A stretch of DNA of 64,000 bases, from contig NZ_CP146091.1 in the NCBI RefSeq assembly GCF_037023145.1, positions 2,666,001 through 2,730,000 on the forward strand. The letters run 5' to 3'. The position numbers and the translations under genes are program-made. Source of the DNA: Ralstonia sp. RRA. Lineage in GTDB: Bacteria; Pseudomonadota; Gammaproteobacteria; Burkholderiales; Burkholderiaceae. The notes under the pieces are model-generated. The model did no database searches, was not told where the DNA came from, and saw only the letters and a list, made by a program, of their open reading frames with translations. This document shows positions 1 through 9,213 of this stretch, piece by piece (position 1 is the stretch's first letter; the number at the start of each line of letters is the position of its first letter).

Positions 1-479
1 GGGTGCCAAGCCAGGTTGGCGGGCAAGCGCTCCAGATGCTCGACCACCAGCGCGCCATCCAACTCCCCCGCTTCCACCTGCTCGGCAAGCTCGCCGGACT
101 TGCCCGTGATCAGCTTGACGTCGAGCCCCTTGTGCGCCTGCTTGAGCCCCGCCACGGCGTGGGCCAACGAGCCCATCACCGACACCACGGCGCCAATCGC
201 GACAGCGCCGGCCAATTCGGTCTGGGGTTCATCGCCGATGCGCATGGCGTCGTACAGGCCCAGCAGGTGCTCGGCCTGGGGCAGCAGCGCGCGGCCATGC
301 GCGTTGAGCGTGACCGTACGCCCGGAACGATCGAACAAGTCGCGACGCAACTCGGCTTCCAGCGCGCGCATCTGCAGGCTGACGGCTGCCTGCGTGAGCG
401 CCACACGCTCTGCAGCAGCGGCAAACGAGCCGTGGCGTGCCACGGCAACGAAGGTGCGGAGAAAGCGAACGGTGCTCAC
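1..479 (-). CDS. LysR-family transcriptional regulator (C-terminus outside window)
   Basis: About 159 N-terminal codons are visible, read leftward from a GTG at 479, and the gene runs off the left edge. The first 60 residues form the LysR winged helix-turn-helix (FLRTFVAVARHGSF, then LTQAAVSLQMRALE, then LFDRSG). The start of the effector-binding domain follows (AGAVAIGAVVSVMGSLAHAV). It is divergent from the gamma-glutamyltransferase gene at 612 across a 132-bp AT-rich spacer, the classic LysR arrangement, so it probably controls that gene and the transporter behind it. The effector is unknown because most of the binding domain is missing. The GTG start is chosen because it gives the usual short LysR N-terminus. 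Confidence 0.88.
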   Translation of the reverse strand, partial: MSTVRFLRTFVAVARHGSFAAAAERVALTQAAVSLQMRALEAELRRDLFDRSGRTVTLNAHGRALLPQAEHLLGLYDAMRIGDEPQTELAGAVAIGAVVSVMGSLAHAVAGLKQAHKGLDVKLITGKSGELAEQVEAGELDGALVVEHLERLPANLAWH

Positions 480-536
480 AAGGGACTCACCAGCAGGCGT
501 AGACGATTCTCAAGTTTTTCTTAAGCAATATCCAAC

Positions 537-558
537 GAATTTTAGCTTTATTAAATTC
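537..558. promoter_or_regulatory. AT-rich inverted repeat between lysR and ggt
   Basis: GAATTT at 537-542 is repeated inverted as AAATTC at 553-558 with a 10-base spacer, in the AT-rich gap between the divergent lysR and ggt genes. Position and dyad symmetry fit a LysR-type operator overlapping the promoter; the function is inferred. Confidence 0.4.
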
Positions 559-611
559 CACGCACCGCAAATAATCATCCGATCCATTGAGCCCACCTCC
601 TTTCCCAAGCC

Positions 612-2240
612 ATGTCCCACCGCTTCGATTGGCAGAACCCCTACCCCACCGTGCGCATTCCGCTGTTTGCGCGCAATGTTGTTTCCACCTCGCACCCGCT
701 GGCGGCGCAGGCCGGATTGCGCATGTTGCTCGCGGGCGGCAGCGCGGTAGATGCGGCCATTGCAGCGGCGGCCATGCTCACGGTGGTGGAGCCCGTTTCG
801 TGCGGCCTGGGCAGCGATGCCTTTGCCATCCTGTGGGACGGCAAGGAGCTGCACGGCCTGAACGCCTCCGGCACGGCACCGCAGGCGTGGAACCTGGATT
901 ACTTCCGCAACAAGTACGGCGAAGACGCAAACGGCACCCCCAAGCGCCCGACGCGCGGCTGGGATGCGGTGACGGTGCCCGGCGCCATCTCGGCCTGGGC
1001 CGCGTTGCACGCGCGCTTTGGCAAGCTGCCGTTTGCCGACGTGCTGGAACCCGCCGCGGAGATTGCTGAACGCGGCTACACCGTCTCGCCCATCGTCGCG
1101 CACAAGTGGGCGGCCGCCATTCCTGATCTGCAGAACCAGCCGGGTTACGCACAGGCTTTCATGCCGCACGGCCGCGCGCCGGAAGTGGGGGAGAAGTTCC
1201 GGTTGACCGATGCCGCCATCACACTGCGCCGCATCGGCCAGACCAACGGCCGCGACTTCTATGAAGGCGAACTCGCCGAGCGCATTGCCGCATATGCCCG
1301 CGAATGCGGCGGCGCCATGACCGCGCAAGACCTGCGCAACTATCAGCCCGAGTGGGTCAAGCCGATCACCAAGCGCTACCGCGGCTACGACCTGCACGAA
1401 ATCCCGCCGAACGGCCAGGGCATTGCCGCGCTCATCGCGCTGGGCATTCTCGACCGCTTTGATCTGGGCGCCATGCCCGTCGATTCGGCCGATTCGCAAC
1501 ACCTGCAGATCGAGGCGATGAAGCTGGCGTTTGCCGATCTCTACAAGTACGTGGCCGATCCGCGCTCAATGGAAGTCACGCCCGAGCAGATGCTCGACGA
1601 TGCGTACCTCGATGCGCGCGCCAAGCGGATCGACATGGGCCGCGCGCAGGTGCCAACCTTCGGTATGCCGCGCGCCGGCGGCACGGTGTACCTGACCGCC
1701 GCGGACGAGAACGGCATGATGGTCTCGTTCATCCAGTCCAACTACATGGGCTTCGGCTCGGGCGTGGTGGTGGCTGGCACGGGCATCAGCCTGCAGAACC
1801 GTGGCTTCGGTTTCTCGATGGATGCACGCTCGGCCAACGTGGTGGAAGGCGGCAAGCGCCCGTTCCACACCATCATCCCGGCCTTCCTCACCAAGGATGG
1901 CAAGCCGCAGATGAGCTTTGGCGTGATGGGCGGCGACATGCAGCCGCAAGGCCACCTGCAAACGCTCGTGCGCATGCTCGACTACAAGCAGCAGCCGCAG
2001 GCCGCGTGCGACGCGCCGCGCTGGAAGGTCAACCGTGATTTCACGCTCGACGTGGAAGCCACCATGAACGCCACCACCGTCGCCGCACTGGAAGCCCGCG
2101 GGCACAAGCTCAAATCGGTGACCGATCCGTATATGGATTTCGGCTCGGGCCAGTTCATCTGGCGCCTGTCGGACGACGCTGACCACGGCTACGTGGCCGC
2201 CAGCGATAGCCGCCGCGACGGGCACGCTGTGGGCTTCTAG
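612..2240 (+). CDS. gamma-glutamyltransferase family protein
   Basis: 542 residues, close to the usual length of the gamma-glutamyltransferase (Ntn-hydrolase) family, which moves or hydrolyses gamma-glutamyl groups and matures by self-cleavage before a catalytic Thr. The N-terminal part has the family pattern (ARNVVSTSHPLAAQAG, then GGSAVDAAIAAAAML). The probable nucleophile is Thr near residue 358 in AGGTVYLTAADENG, followed by SFIQSNYMGFGSG. I see no obvious signal peptide, so it may be cytoplasmic, unlike the periplasmic E. coli Ggt. This subgroup also contains acylases, so glutathione need not be the substrate. The MHS transporter at 2342 is probably co-transcribed and may import the substrate or a product. 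The divergent LysR is the likely regulator. Confidence 0.9.
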   Translation: MSHRFDWQNPYPTVRIPLFARNVVSTSHPLAAQAGLRMLLAGGSAVDAAIAAAAMLTVVEPVSCGLGSDAFAILWDGKELHGLNASGTAPQAWNLDYFRNKYGEDANGTPKRPTRGWDAVTVPGAISAWAALHARFGKLPFADVLEPAAEIAERGYTVSPIVAHKWAAAIPDLQNQPGYAQAFMPHGRAPEVGEKFRLTDAAITLRRIGQTNGRDFYEGELAERIAAYARECGGAMTAQDLRNYQPEWVKPITKRYRGYDLHEIPPNGQGIAALIALGILDRFDLGAMPVDSADSQHLQIEAMKLAFADLYKYVADPRSMEVTPEQMLDDAYLDARAKRIDMGRAQVPTFGMPRAGGTVYLTAADENGMMVSFIQSNYMGFGSGVVVAGTGISLQNRGFGFSMDARSANVVEGGKRPFHTIIPAFLTKDGKPQMSFGVMGGDMQPQGHLQTLVRMLDYKQQPQAACDAPRWKVNRDFTLDVEATMNATTVAALEARGHKLKSVTDPYMDFGSGQFIWRLSDDADHGYVAASDSRRDGHAVGF

Positions 2241-2255
2241 ACAACGCCACACAAG

Positions 2256-2289
2256 CACGCTGCTTCGTCGGCTGGGCCGAAGCAGCGTG
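2256..2289 (+). other. intercistronic stem-loop (ggt / MHS transporter)
   Basis: A perfect 12-bp stem (2256-2267 with 2278-2289) and 10-base loop lie in the 101-bp gap between the two genes. No U-run follows, so it is more likely an mRNA-stabilising or partial attenuation hairpin than a full terminator. Confidence 0.5.
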
Positions 2290-2341
2290 TTGCAGTTCCC
2301 ATAAAAAACATGACCCGGCCGGCACCAAAGGAACCCGCATC

Positions 2342-3658
2342 ATGACCGCCCCCTCTGCGGCAGGCGCGACTGCGCCCGCTCGCGCTGTAAAAACCGATGC
2401 GGCCCACGCACGCCGCATCGTCATCTCGTCGTCGATCGGCAATGCGCTGGAGTGGTACGACTTTCTCGTCTACGGGTTCTTTGCGTCCATCATCGGCAAG
2501 CTGTTCTTTCCGGCGGATGACGAGTGGGTGTCGCTGCTTTTTGCAGTGGGCAGCTTTGGTGTGTCGTTCATCACGCGGCCGGTGGGCGCGATCGTGCTCG
2601 GCATGTATGCGGACAGGAAGGGACGCAAGGCCGCACTGACGCTATCGATCCTGTTGATGATTGTCGGCACGCTGGCGATTGCGGTCATGCCGAGCTATCA
2701 GCAGATCGGCATCATCGCGCCCGTCACCATCCTGCTCGCGCGCCTGGTGCAAGGCTTTGCGGTGGGCGGCGAGTTTGGCAGCGCGACGGCGTTCATGGTG
2801 GAGCACAGCAAACACGGGCGCGGCTACTACGCAAGCTGGCAGTTTGCGAGCCAGGGCATTGCGACCATCCTCGCCGCTGGGCTGGGCGCACTGCTCACGG
2901 CATCGCTCGCGCCAGCGGACCTCGAGGGCTGGGGCTGGCGCCTGCCGTTCATCTTCGGCCTGCTGATCGGCCCGGTTGGTTTCTATATCCGCCGCCATCT
3001 GGACGAAACGCCTGAGTTCGTTGCCGAGCAGAAGAAGACGACGGTGGACCCACAGGCCTCGTTCAAGGCGCAGTGGACCAACCTGCTGCTGGCGGTGGGC
3101 GTGGTGGCGCAGTCCACCGTGTCGGTGTACGTGTTGCAGCTCTACATGCCGACGTATGCCGTCAAGCAACTGCATCTGCCGGCCGCGCAGTCGTTCGCGG
3201 TGGTGGTGCTCAACGGCGGGCTGCAGTTTCTGCTGTCGCCGGTCATGGGCGCGCTGTCCGATCGCATCGGCCGCATCCGCATCATGCTCACCACGTCGGT
3301 GCTGATGATCGTGTTGATCTATCCGATGTTTGCGCTGCTGCGCGCGTATCCGACCATCGGCGCGTTGCTGGCGCTGCAAGCCGTATCGGGCATCTTCAAG
3401 GCGGCGTATTCGGGGCCGATGCCGGCGTTGATGTCGGAGATCTTCCCCACGCGCGTGCGCTCGACGGGGCTGTCGCTCGGCTACAGCCTGGGCGTGACGC
3501 TGTTCGGCGGGTTTGCGCCGTTCATCGTCACGTGGCTGATTCACACGACGGGCGATACGCTGGCGCCGAGCTACTACGTGCTGACAGCGGCCGTAGTGAG
3601 CGGCATCTCGCTGACGATCATCGCCTTGCGCCATCGCAAGGCTGGGCGCGCTTCCTGA
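2342..3658 (+). CDS. MHS-family MFS proton symporter
   Basis: 438 residues with 12 predicted membrane segments and metabolite:H+ symporter (MHS) features: SSIGNALEWYDFLVYGFF at the start of TM1, the loop motif ADRKGRKAALTL, and GFAVGGEFGSATAFMVEH in the middle of the first half. Family members such as citrate, alpha-ketoglutarate, shikimate and proline/betaine permeases import small organic acids or amino-acid derivatives with protons. It lies 101 bp behind the gamma-glutamyltransferase gene on the same strand, suggesting uptake of a gamma-glutamyl compound or related acid. The substrate cannot be read from sequence. Confidence 0.88.
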   Translation: MTAPSAAGATAPARAVKTDAAHARRIVISSSIGNALEWYDFLVYGFFASIIGKLFFPADDEWVSLLFAVGSFGVSFITRPVGAIVLGMYADRKGRKAALTLSILLMIVGTLAIAVMPSYQQIGIIAPVTILLARLVQGFAVGGEFGSATAFMVEHSKHGRGYYASWQFASQGIATILAAGLGALLTASLAPADLEGWGWRLPFIFGLLIGPVGFYIRRHLDETPEFVAEQKKTTVDPQASFKAQWTNLLLAVGVVAQSTVSVYVLQLYMPTYAVKQLHLPAAQSFAVVVLNGGLQFLLSPVMGALSDRIGRIRIMLTTSVLMIVLIYPMFALLRAYPTIGALLALQAVSGIFKAAYSGPMPALMSEIFPTRVRSTGLSLGYSLGVTLFGGFAPFIVTWLIHTTGDTLAPSYYVLTAAVVSGISLTIIALRHRKAGRAS

Positions 3659-3773
3659 GCATTTACGCTTTCTTTACGCCGCCTCACTGCCCTTTTTCAC
3701 GCTTTTTACGAGCGAACCGATACGGTGTCGCCATGTTCAACGACTTGGCGATGCCAGCCACCGCCTTCGCATC

Positions 3774-4136
3774 ATGGGCCGATCCATGCTTCTGTCTTCG
3801 CTCGTTCCGCAGCTGCTGCCGCCCTCACCGGCAGCCGCCTCTCGTGTGGATTCTCGCGTGGTTGCCACGCCGGCACGCCAGTACGTGTGCCTGCGTGTAA
3901 CGGTGCCAAGCGATGAACCCCATGCGGTTCGCCGTCAGTTGCATGCATTGCTGGGCGATGCGCTCGGCCTGTACATCGTCCAGCACGACGCGCGCCGTCA
4001 CACCATCAGCGTGGATCTGGAACTCGTACACGCTGATGTGGATGTCGTCATCGGCGCCCTGCTGCGCGGCCTGCCGCGCGCCACGCTCGGCCGCATTACC
4101 CCGCTCAAGCGCGGGCATGCCCACCTGCTGCACTGA
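3774..4136 (+). CDS. small protein, possibly ACT-like, upstream of dapA-like gene
   Basis: 120 residues, not recognised with certainty. The first 30 residues are poorly structured. Residues about 37-110 alternate strand and helix (YVCLRVTVPSDEPHAVRRQL, then GDALGLYIVQHD, then HTISVDLELVHADVDVVIGAL), resembling the beta-alpha-beta-beta-alpha-beta order of an ACT domain. The stop lies 8 bases before the DapA-like gene, so the two are probably co-translated. A ligand-sensing role for the aldolase pathway is possible but is inference. The start is uncertain; the ATG at 3786 is an alternative. Confidence 0.6.
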   Translation: MGRSMLLSSLVPQLLPPSPAAASRVDSRVVATPARQYVCLRVTVPSDEPHAVRRQLHALLGDALGLYIVQHDARRHTISVDLELVHADVDVVIGALLRGLPRATLGRITPLKRGHAHLLH

Positions 4137-4144
4137 GGCGCGCC

Positions 4145-5029
4145 ATGTTCTCGGGCATCTGGATTCCGCTGGTCACCCCCTTTCACGACGATAAAGTCGA
4201 CACGGCTGCGCTACGCCGGCTGGTGCGCCACTACCAGGGCGCCGGCGTCGCAGGCTTTGTCGCGCTGGGCACCACGGGCGAAGCCGCGCTGCTCTCGCAG
4301 ATCGAGCGCTACACCGTGCTGGAGACGATCGCTGAGGCATGCGACGGCCGCACACCCTACCTGATCGGCGTGGGCGCGGCCGACACGCGCGAGGTCTGCG
4401 CACAGATCCGCCACTACGAGCGTTGGAACAGCGCGGGCTATCTCGTGCCACCGCCCTACTACGTGTGCCCGTCGCAGGCGGGCTTGCGCTGGCACTACAC
4501 GCAGGTGGCGGCCAGCACGTCGCGCGCGGTGGTGCTCTACAACGTGCCCAAGCGCACGGGCGTGGCTATCGCCCCGCATACCGCGCTGGTGTTAGCCGAG
4601 CAGGCCAACATCGTCGCCATCAAGGAATGCGTGGCCGACAACTTTGGCGCGCTGCAAGGCGGGCCGCTCGATGTGCTGAGCGGAGATGACAGCGCGCTGC
4701 TCGACTGCCTCGCGCACGGCGGCGCTGGCGGCATTCTGGCCGGGGCGCATATCCGCCCGGAGTTGTTCGTAGCCTTGGTGGACCACTATCGCGCAGGCCG
4801 TGTCGACGAGGCCAGGCGTCTGGCCCAAGCACTCGCACCGCTGGCTGCGCTGCTGTTTGCGGAGCCCAACCCGGCGCCGGTCAAGGCGCTGCTGGCCGAA
4901 GTCGGACACATCGGCGGGCAGACACGCGCACCGATCCTGCCGGTCACGGAATCGTTACGCCGCCGCCTGGTGGCAGCCTTGCAAGCACTGGAGACCGTCG
5001 AGGCCGACCGCGCATTGCGGCTCGCCTGA
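4145..5029 (+). CDS. DapA/NAL-family class I aldolase (dihydrodipicolinate synthase-like)
   Basis: 294 residues, the normal length for this TIM-barrel family of pyruvate-dependent aldolases. The GTTGE loop is at residues 42-46, the catalytic Tyr at 132 (LYNVPKRTG) and the Schiff-base Lys at 160 (IVAIKEC); the spacing matches E. coli DapA (Tyr133, Lys161). In the lysine pathway DapA condenses pyruvate with aspartate semialdehyde. The residues after the Lys (ECVADN) differ from the usual EATGD of housekeeping DapA, so another aldolase activity is possible. Nothing else for lysine synthesis is nearby, and it is paired with the small upstream ACT-like protein. Confidence 0.85.
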   Translation: MFSGIWIPLVTPFHDDKVDTAALRRLVRHYQGAGVAGFVALGTTGEAALLSQIERYTVLETIAEACDGRTPYLIGVGAADTREVCAQIRHYERWNSAGYLVPPPYYVCPSQAGLRWHYTQVAASTSRAVVLYNVPKRTGVAIAPHTALVLAEQANIVAIKECVADNFGALQGGPLDVLSGDDSALLDCLAHGGAGGILAGAHIRPELFVALVDHYRAGRVDEARRLAQALAPLAALLFAEPNPAPVKALLAEVGHIGGQTRAPILPVTESLRRRLVAALQALETVEADRALRLA

Positions 5030-5050
5030 TGTCTGCGTTCAAGGCGCCGC

Positions 5051-5617
5051 TTACGCGCCCTTGTACCAGTGCGCATTCCACGCACTGGTCGCCCTGCGAT
5101 GCGTGACGTGTCGCGAGCCGCGATGGTGGCGGCGCGGCGTGCTCGCGACGGGGCCGTCGCTGTCAACGTCGTCGGCAAATTCCGTCGCAGCGACGGTATG
5201 CGTGGTGGCGGGCGATGCTTGCGAGTAGACACGCTGCTCCATGCGGTCACGTGCTGCCTCCACAGGATCCGGCTGCGCGGCCTGAGGCGTTGCAGCGCTG
5301 GCAGGGGTCGCCGCCATCGCCACACTCATCGCGTCGCTGGCCTGCTCGGCGGTGGGCGTATGCCCCGCCAGACTGCGTACCCACGGCGCATGCGCCATCC
5401 CTACATAGATCGCCCCCGTCACCGCAATGAATGCAGCCGCCACGTTGGTGAATGCACCATTGACGATGGCACTCGAAGCACGCACCCACCAGGGCTTGTG
5501 CTCGACCTGTGCCTGCGGCACGTCGGCCACCTCCGTCGGGTCGACGTAGGTGGCAGCCGGTTGCGGGGCATTGATGGGTTCGGGTGGCTGGGTGGTAACG
5601 GAAGCGGGCAAGCGCAT
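5051..5617 (-). CDS. hypothetical single-pass membrane protein
   Basis: 188 residues, no family recognised. A proline-rich N-terminus (about 50 residues) precedes one hydrophobic segment at about 54-75 (VNGAFTNVAAAFIAVTGAIY). An Ala/Pro/Thr-rich linker follows, then a basic tail (RRHHRGSRHVTHRR). The composition suggests a cytoplasmic head, a single membrane anchor and a disordered tail. It converges on the DapA-like gene with about 20 bases between the stops. Third-position GC matches its neighbours, supporting real coding. Confidence 0.65.
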   Translation of the reverse strand: MRLPASVTTQPPEPINAPQPAATYVDPTEVADVPQAQVEHKPWWVRASSAIVNGAFTNVAAAFIAVTGAIYVGMAHAPWVRSLAGHTPTAEQASDAMSVAMAATPASAATPQAAQPDPVEAARDRMEQRVYSQASPATTHTVAATEFADDVDSDGPVASTPRRHHRGSRHVTHRRATSAWNAHWYKGA

Positions 5618-5938
5618 GGCGAGAACTCAAGATCCTGGATCGGCAACAACGCGTGTGCCGATCGTTATTCGGGAACTGCCGCATGACGGGCGCGTGACAG
5701 CGTAAAGCTGCCGGGCGGCCCCGTCGCGGCGATCAGCCATCCATAGCAAGTTCCTTGCCGGGCGTTGTGCGTTGCGACAAACACCCGCCAACCCTTGTCG
5801 GTGCTCGCCCTTGCCCCAGAAACAGACGATTTGGCCATCCGACGGAGTGCCCGTGCGCATGCAAGGCAGGTAGACTTTGCAAAGTTTACCGGGTGTGACA
5901 CCCGAGTCTGCACATCAAGGAAATCCAGGGAGAACGAC

Positions 5939-6826
5939 GTGCGTTGGGATGACATGCGCGAAAGCAACAACGTTGAGGATGAACGCGCATCCTCGGGCGG
6001 TGGATTTGGCGGTGGCGGCATGCGGCTGGGCATCGGCGGCATCGCCATCGTGGCGGTGGTCGGCCTGCTGATGGGCAAGAACCCGCTGGAAATCCTGGGC
6101 ATGGTGATGCAGGTGTCGCAAAACGCGCCCACCACGCAGAGCACACAACACGCGCCAGCCCGCCCCACCGGTGAGACCGACAACGACCGCAGCAAGCAGT
6201 TGGTCTCTCACGTGCTGGGCGACACCGAAGACACCTGGACGCAACTGTTCAAACAGGCCGGCCGCGCATATCAGCCGCCCAAGCTGGTGCTGTTCCGCCA
6301 GGGCATCCGCTCGGGTTGCGGCGACGCCACCTCGGCTGTCGGCCCGTTCTACTGCCCCGCCGATACCAAGGTCTACCTGGACCTCGGCTTCTTCGATGAG
6401 CTGCGCCGCAAGTTTGGCGCGCCGGGCGACTTTGCGGCCGCCTACGTTGTCGCGCACGAGGTGGGCCACCACGTGCAGAACCTGCTGGGGGTGTCCGATA
6501 AGGTCAGCCGTGCGCAGGCAGGCAAGTCGCAGGCCGGGGCCAATGCGCTGTCGGTCAAGCTGGAGTTGCAAGCCGACTGCCTGGCCGGCGTTTGGGGGCA
6601 TTTCGCGCAGAAGCGTGGCCTGCTGGAACGTGGTGATCTGGAGCAGGCACTCACCGCCGCCCACGCCATCGGCGATGACACCCTGCAGCGTAACGCCGGC
6701 CGCAGCGTCACGCCCGATGCCTTCACGCACGGCACGTCGGAGCAGCGCATGCACTGGTTCCGCCAGGGCTTTGATGGTGGCGATATCCGCCAGTGCGATA
6801 CGTTCAAGGCCGGGGCAGATGCCTGA
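5939..6826 (+). CDS. ypfJ: neutral zinc metallopeptidase, YpfJ family
   Basis: 295 residues from a GTG at 5939, preceded by AGGGAG at 5929-5934. This start gives the family N-terminus RWDDMRES. The reading frame stays open upstream to 5765, but that extension lacks family character. A Gly-rich stretch and one membrane segment (about 29-46, LGIGGIAIVAVVGLLMG) anchor the protein. The zinc site HEVGH is at residues 173-177 (AAYVVAHEVGHHVQNLLG). The C-terminus has the family pattern SEQRMHWFRQGFDGGD. It is a membrane-anchored protease with the domain probably outside the cytoplasm; substrates are unknown for the family. It stands alone on its strand. Confidence 0.9.
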   Translation: MRWDDMRESNNVEDERASSGGGFGGGGMRLGIGGIAIVAVVGLLMGKNPLEILGMVMQVSQNAPTTQSTQHAPARPTGETDNDRSKQLVSHVLGDTEDTWTQLFKQAGRAYQPPKLVLFRQGIRSGCGDATSAVGPFYCPADTKVYLDLGFFDELRRKFGAPGDFAAAYVVAHEVGHHVQNLLGVSDKVSRAQAGKSQAGANALSVKLELQADCLAGVWGHFAQKRGLLERGDLEQALTAAHAIGDDTLQRNAGRSVTPDAFTHGTSEQRMHWFRQGFDGGDIRQCDTFKAGADA

Positions 6827-6838
6827 TCGGCGCGCATG

Positions 6839-6869
6839 AAAAAAGGGCGTGCCCGCAACAGGCACGCCC
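6839..6869 (-). terminator. rho-independent terminator of the lipoprotein gene
   Basis: A perfect 9-bp stem (6845-6853 with 6861-6869, loop of 7) is followed on the minus strand by six T residues (6844-6839). It lies downstream of the leftward lipoprotein gene ending at 6962. Confidence 0.8.
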
Positions 6870-6961
6870 ACGAATCTGTACAACTGCCGACTTACACGTG
6901 TTGTACAGAGACTGATCGAAGCGCCACACCGTTCTGGTGCGGCGCCCGCTTCTCCCCCGCT

Positions 6962-9076
6962 TTAGTTGTACGTATAGATCGTGCTCTTGGCGCTGTTGTC
7001 CAGCATGCGGTAGCTGAAGTTCAGCGAACGTGAGGTGCTGGTCGTCAGCGCTGGGACTTGCTGTCCGCTCGGCAGACTGATGACCGCCGACGTGGCCCCC
7101 TTCGGCACTGCAGTCTGCGCGCTGTAAGTGCCGGCAGAGTCGATGGTGACCGCCACACCACCGATTTGCTGCGCCGAAACGTTCTGCACCCAATCCACCG
7201 TCAACGACGTCAGCGGACCGCTCAAACTGCTGTTGGTCGGATCCAGCGCTGCGAGCGACTGGCTCCCGGGCGTATTCCACGGCAGATTGATGCCCTGCGT
7301 TGCCGCGACGAGGTCCGTCAGAAGCGTCTTCTTGATGCTCAGGTCCGGGCTCGCCGCGTTCGTGTTCGAGCCGTAGAACAGCGCGATCGTGTACTTCACC
7401 CCTTTGGTCACGGCGGTGGAGTCGAGGTTGTCGCCAGACTGCGCCCAGGTAACGCCGCTGGGGTTGGCGCTCACCGGTTGAGAGGCCGCTGAACCGCTGA
7501 TCCCCATGGTCTTGGAGATCCAGAAGTTCGGGCAGTTGTAGGTCGGCGTTTTGGTGGTGGACGTATTCCCGCACTGGTAGGTGGTGGGAATCGCTCCTGT
7601 CTTGTTAGCCAGGTCCATGTAGACCTGGCCGCTCACCACCGGCGGAATGAAGACCAGCCCCGCCTGCGGCAGCCCCGGGCCCGTCACGATCGCGTAGCTC
7701 AGCGTGCCCTTGCCGCTGATGACGGAGCCAGGGCCTGCCGCATTGATCAGGAACTGGACCCCATTGCGGAAATGGCTGAAGTTTCCGGAGCTTGGGTTGA
7801 ACTGCTCGACGCGTCGGATCACCGTCTTGGCCGTGATATCCACCGGCTGCTGGTTACCCACCAGCCACCAGTTGGATGCATGCGCGCTCGATGCCCCTGC
7901 TGCAATGAAGCGCGCCACCGTGATCAGGTTGCCCGGGTTGCCGTTGGCGTCCAGGTACTTGATATTCACGGTCGCTTCATCCTGCCCGGACGCGTTCGAC
8001 GCTGCCGGAGAGAACGCGATGATCTCGGGCACGCTGAACTGCGCGCCCGTCATCGTGCTAGCGGTCAGCAGGCTGTAGAGCCACTGCCCGCCGTTGTAGC
8101 CGTTGTGCAGGAAGGCGATGCCGCCCGTGTTGCTGGTGTCCGACACGATGTTCTGGCAGGCCGCACCAAACGACGTCACGGTGGCGCCGCCCTGGTTGGC
8201 AGGCACGGTGGTGTCGGTGGCCACCGCGCGCTGCGCAACGGGCTGCGCGAAACAAGTAGTCAATGCGCTCGCCATGGCCTGCACACCCTGCGTCAGGGTC
8301 GAAACATTGGCCGCCGGCGCAGGGAGCGTGGAACCACCGCCGCTGGCTGTAGCCAGCGGCACCGGCGGTGCAGTGCTACCGACCGTCGACAGCTGCAACT
8401 GGCCGTTGCTCGGGTCTTTCGACACCTTGACGATATCGAGCACCTGGTCGGCGGTATTGCCGCTGGAAGATGCCGTGGCGGCTGAGATGCTGGTACCGAA
8501 CGGGTCATAGTTGGCCGGCGCGCCAATGGCGCTAAGCACGGACGCCAACTGCGCGACCACATTGGCCGTCACCGTCTTGAGCGCCGTGGCGTCCACCGTC
8601 TTGGAGCTGACCACGGTGAGCGGATTGCCGTCGGGTGAGAGCTGCGCAACGATGGCGGTCGTCAGCGGCGTGGCATTGAGCGTGAGCGGCGAGCCTGCGG
8701 GCGGCGTGACGGTGGTCACGCTCACCAGCGGTGCGGAGTTGCCCGTCGGGTCGGTCACCACCACGAAGAACGGCGCGGCCTCGCCCGCCTTCAACGTGCA
8801 GGTGTACGCGCCCAGCGCGGTGGTGGTGATGGCGGTTTCCACGCACGGTGAATTGCCGGCGCTGTCCGTCACGGCCACGTTGCCGTTGGGCAACGCGCTA
8901 CCGGTGGCGGCCGTACCCGTCAACGACGCCGAGGCAGGTGTTGTGGTGCCGCCGGGCCTGGTCGAACTGCTGTCCGATCCGCCGCAGCCTGCCACCAAAA
9001 GTGCCACTGCCAATGCTGCCGCCGTCAAGGCAACAGCGCCCATATGCCGGCCGCGGCCGGTGCTGTTCGTTTGCAT
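6962..9076 (-). CDS. large secreted lipoprotein of unknown function
   Basis: 704 residues from the ATG at 9076, which has a GGGGG ribosome site 5 bases upstream. Starting here puts a lipoprotein signal (hydrophobic core, LLVAGCGG lipobox) at the right place; the open frame continues 32 codons upstream without that logic. A Ser/Thr/Pro-rich linker and a carboxypeptidase-regulatory or Ig-like segment (ASLTGTAATGSALPNGNVAV) follow, repeated in spirit as small beta-rich modules. The rest is Ser/Thr/Asn/Gly-rich, like exported surface proteins. No enzyme motif is seen. It probably sits in the outer membrane facing the periplasm or surface. A terminator follows, and a perfect 20-bp palindrome lies about 140 bp upstream. 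Confidence 0.8.
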   Translation of the reverse strand: MQTNSTGRGRHMGAVALTAAALAVALLVAGCGGSDSSSTRPGGTTTPASASLTGTAATGSALPNGNVAVTDSAGNSPCVETAITTTALGAYTCTLKAGEAAPFFVVVTDPTGNSAPLVSVTTVTPPAGSPLTLNATPLTTAIVAQLSPDGNPLTVVSSKTVDATALKTVTANVVAQLASVLSAIGAPANYDPFGTSISAATASSSGNTADQVLDIVKVSKDPSNGQLQLSTVGSTAPPVPLATASGGGSTLPAPAANVSTLTQGVQAMASALTTCFAQPVAQRAVATDTTVPANQGGATVTSFGAACQNIVSDTSNTGGIAFLHNGYNGGQWLYSLLTASTMTGAQFSVPEIIAFSPAASNASGQDEATVNIKYLDANGNPGNLITVARFIAAGASSAHASNWWLVGNQQPVDITAKTVIRRVEQFNPSSGNFSHFRNGVQFLINAAGPGSVISGKGTLSYAIVTGPGLPQAGLVFIPPVVSGQVYMDLANKTGAIPTTYQCGNTSTTKTPTYNCPNFWISKTMGISGSAASQPVSANPSGVTWAQSGDNLDSTAVTKGVKYTIALFYGSNTNAASPDLSIKKTLLTDLVAATQGINLPWNTPGSQSLAALDPTNSSLSGPLTSLTVDWVQNVSAQQIGGVAVTIDSAGTYSAQTAVPKGATSAVISLPSGQQVPALTTSTSRSLNFSYRMLDNSAKSTIYTYN

Positions 9077-9213
9077 GAGACCCCCGTACGTTGGTTCTAC
9101 CGATGTCCCGTGGATTGAACCGGGTGCGCTCTGACGGCGCATGCCGGATGCCGCAATGGCTGTCCTTGCCACCGCGACACGCCGGTCATCGTAGAAACGT
9201 CAGCCGGGCAGCG

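Noticed and set aside
510..1502. Long open frame opposite ggt
   Set aside because: It is antisense to a clear gamma-glutamyltransferase gene and arises from high GC; the product has a biased Arg/Ala/His composition without family match. The same applies to long antisense frames opposite the transporter at 2342, adk, hutG, lpxK and the acylase.
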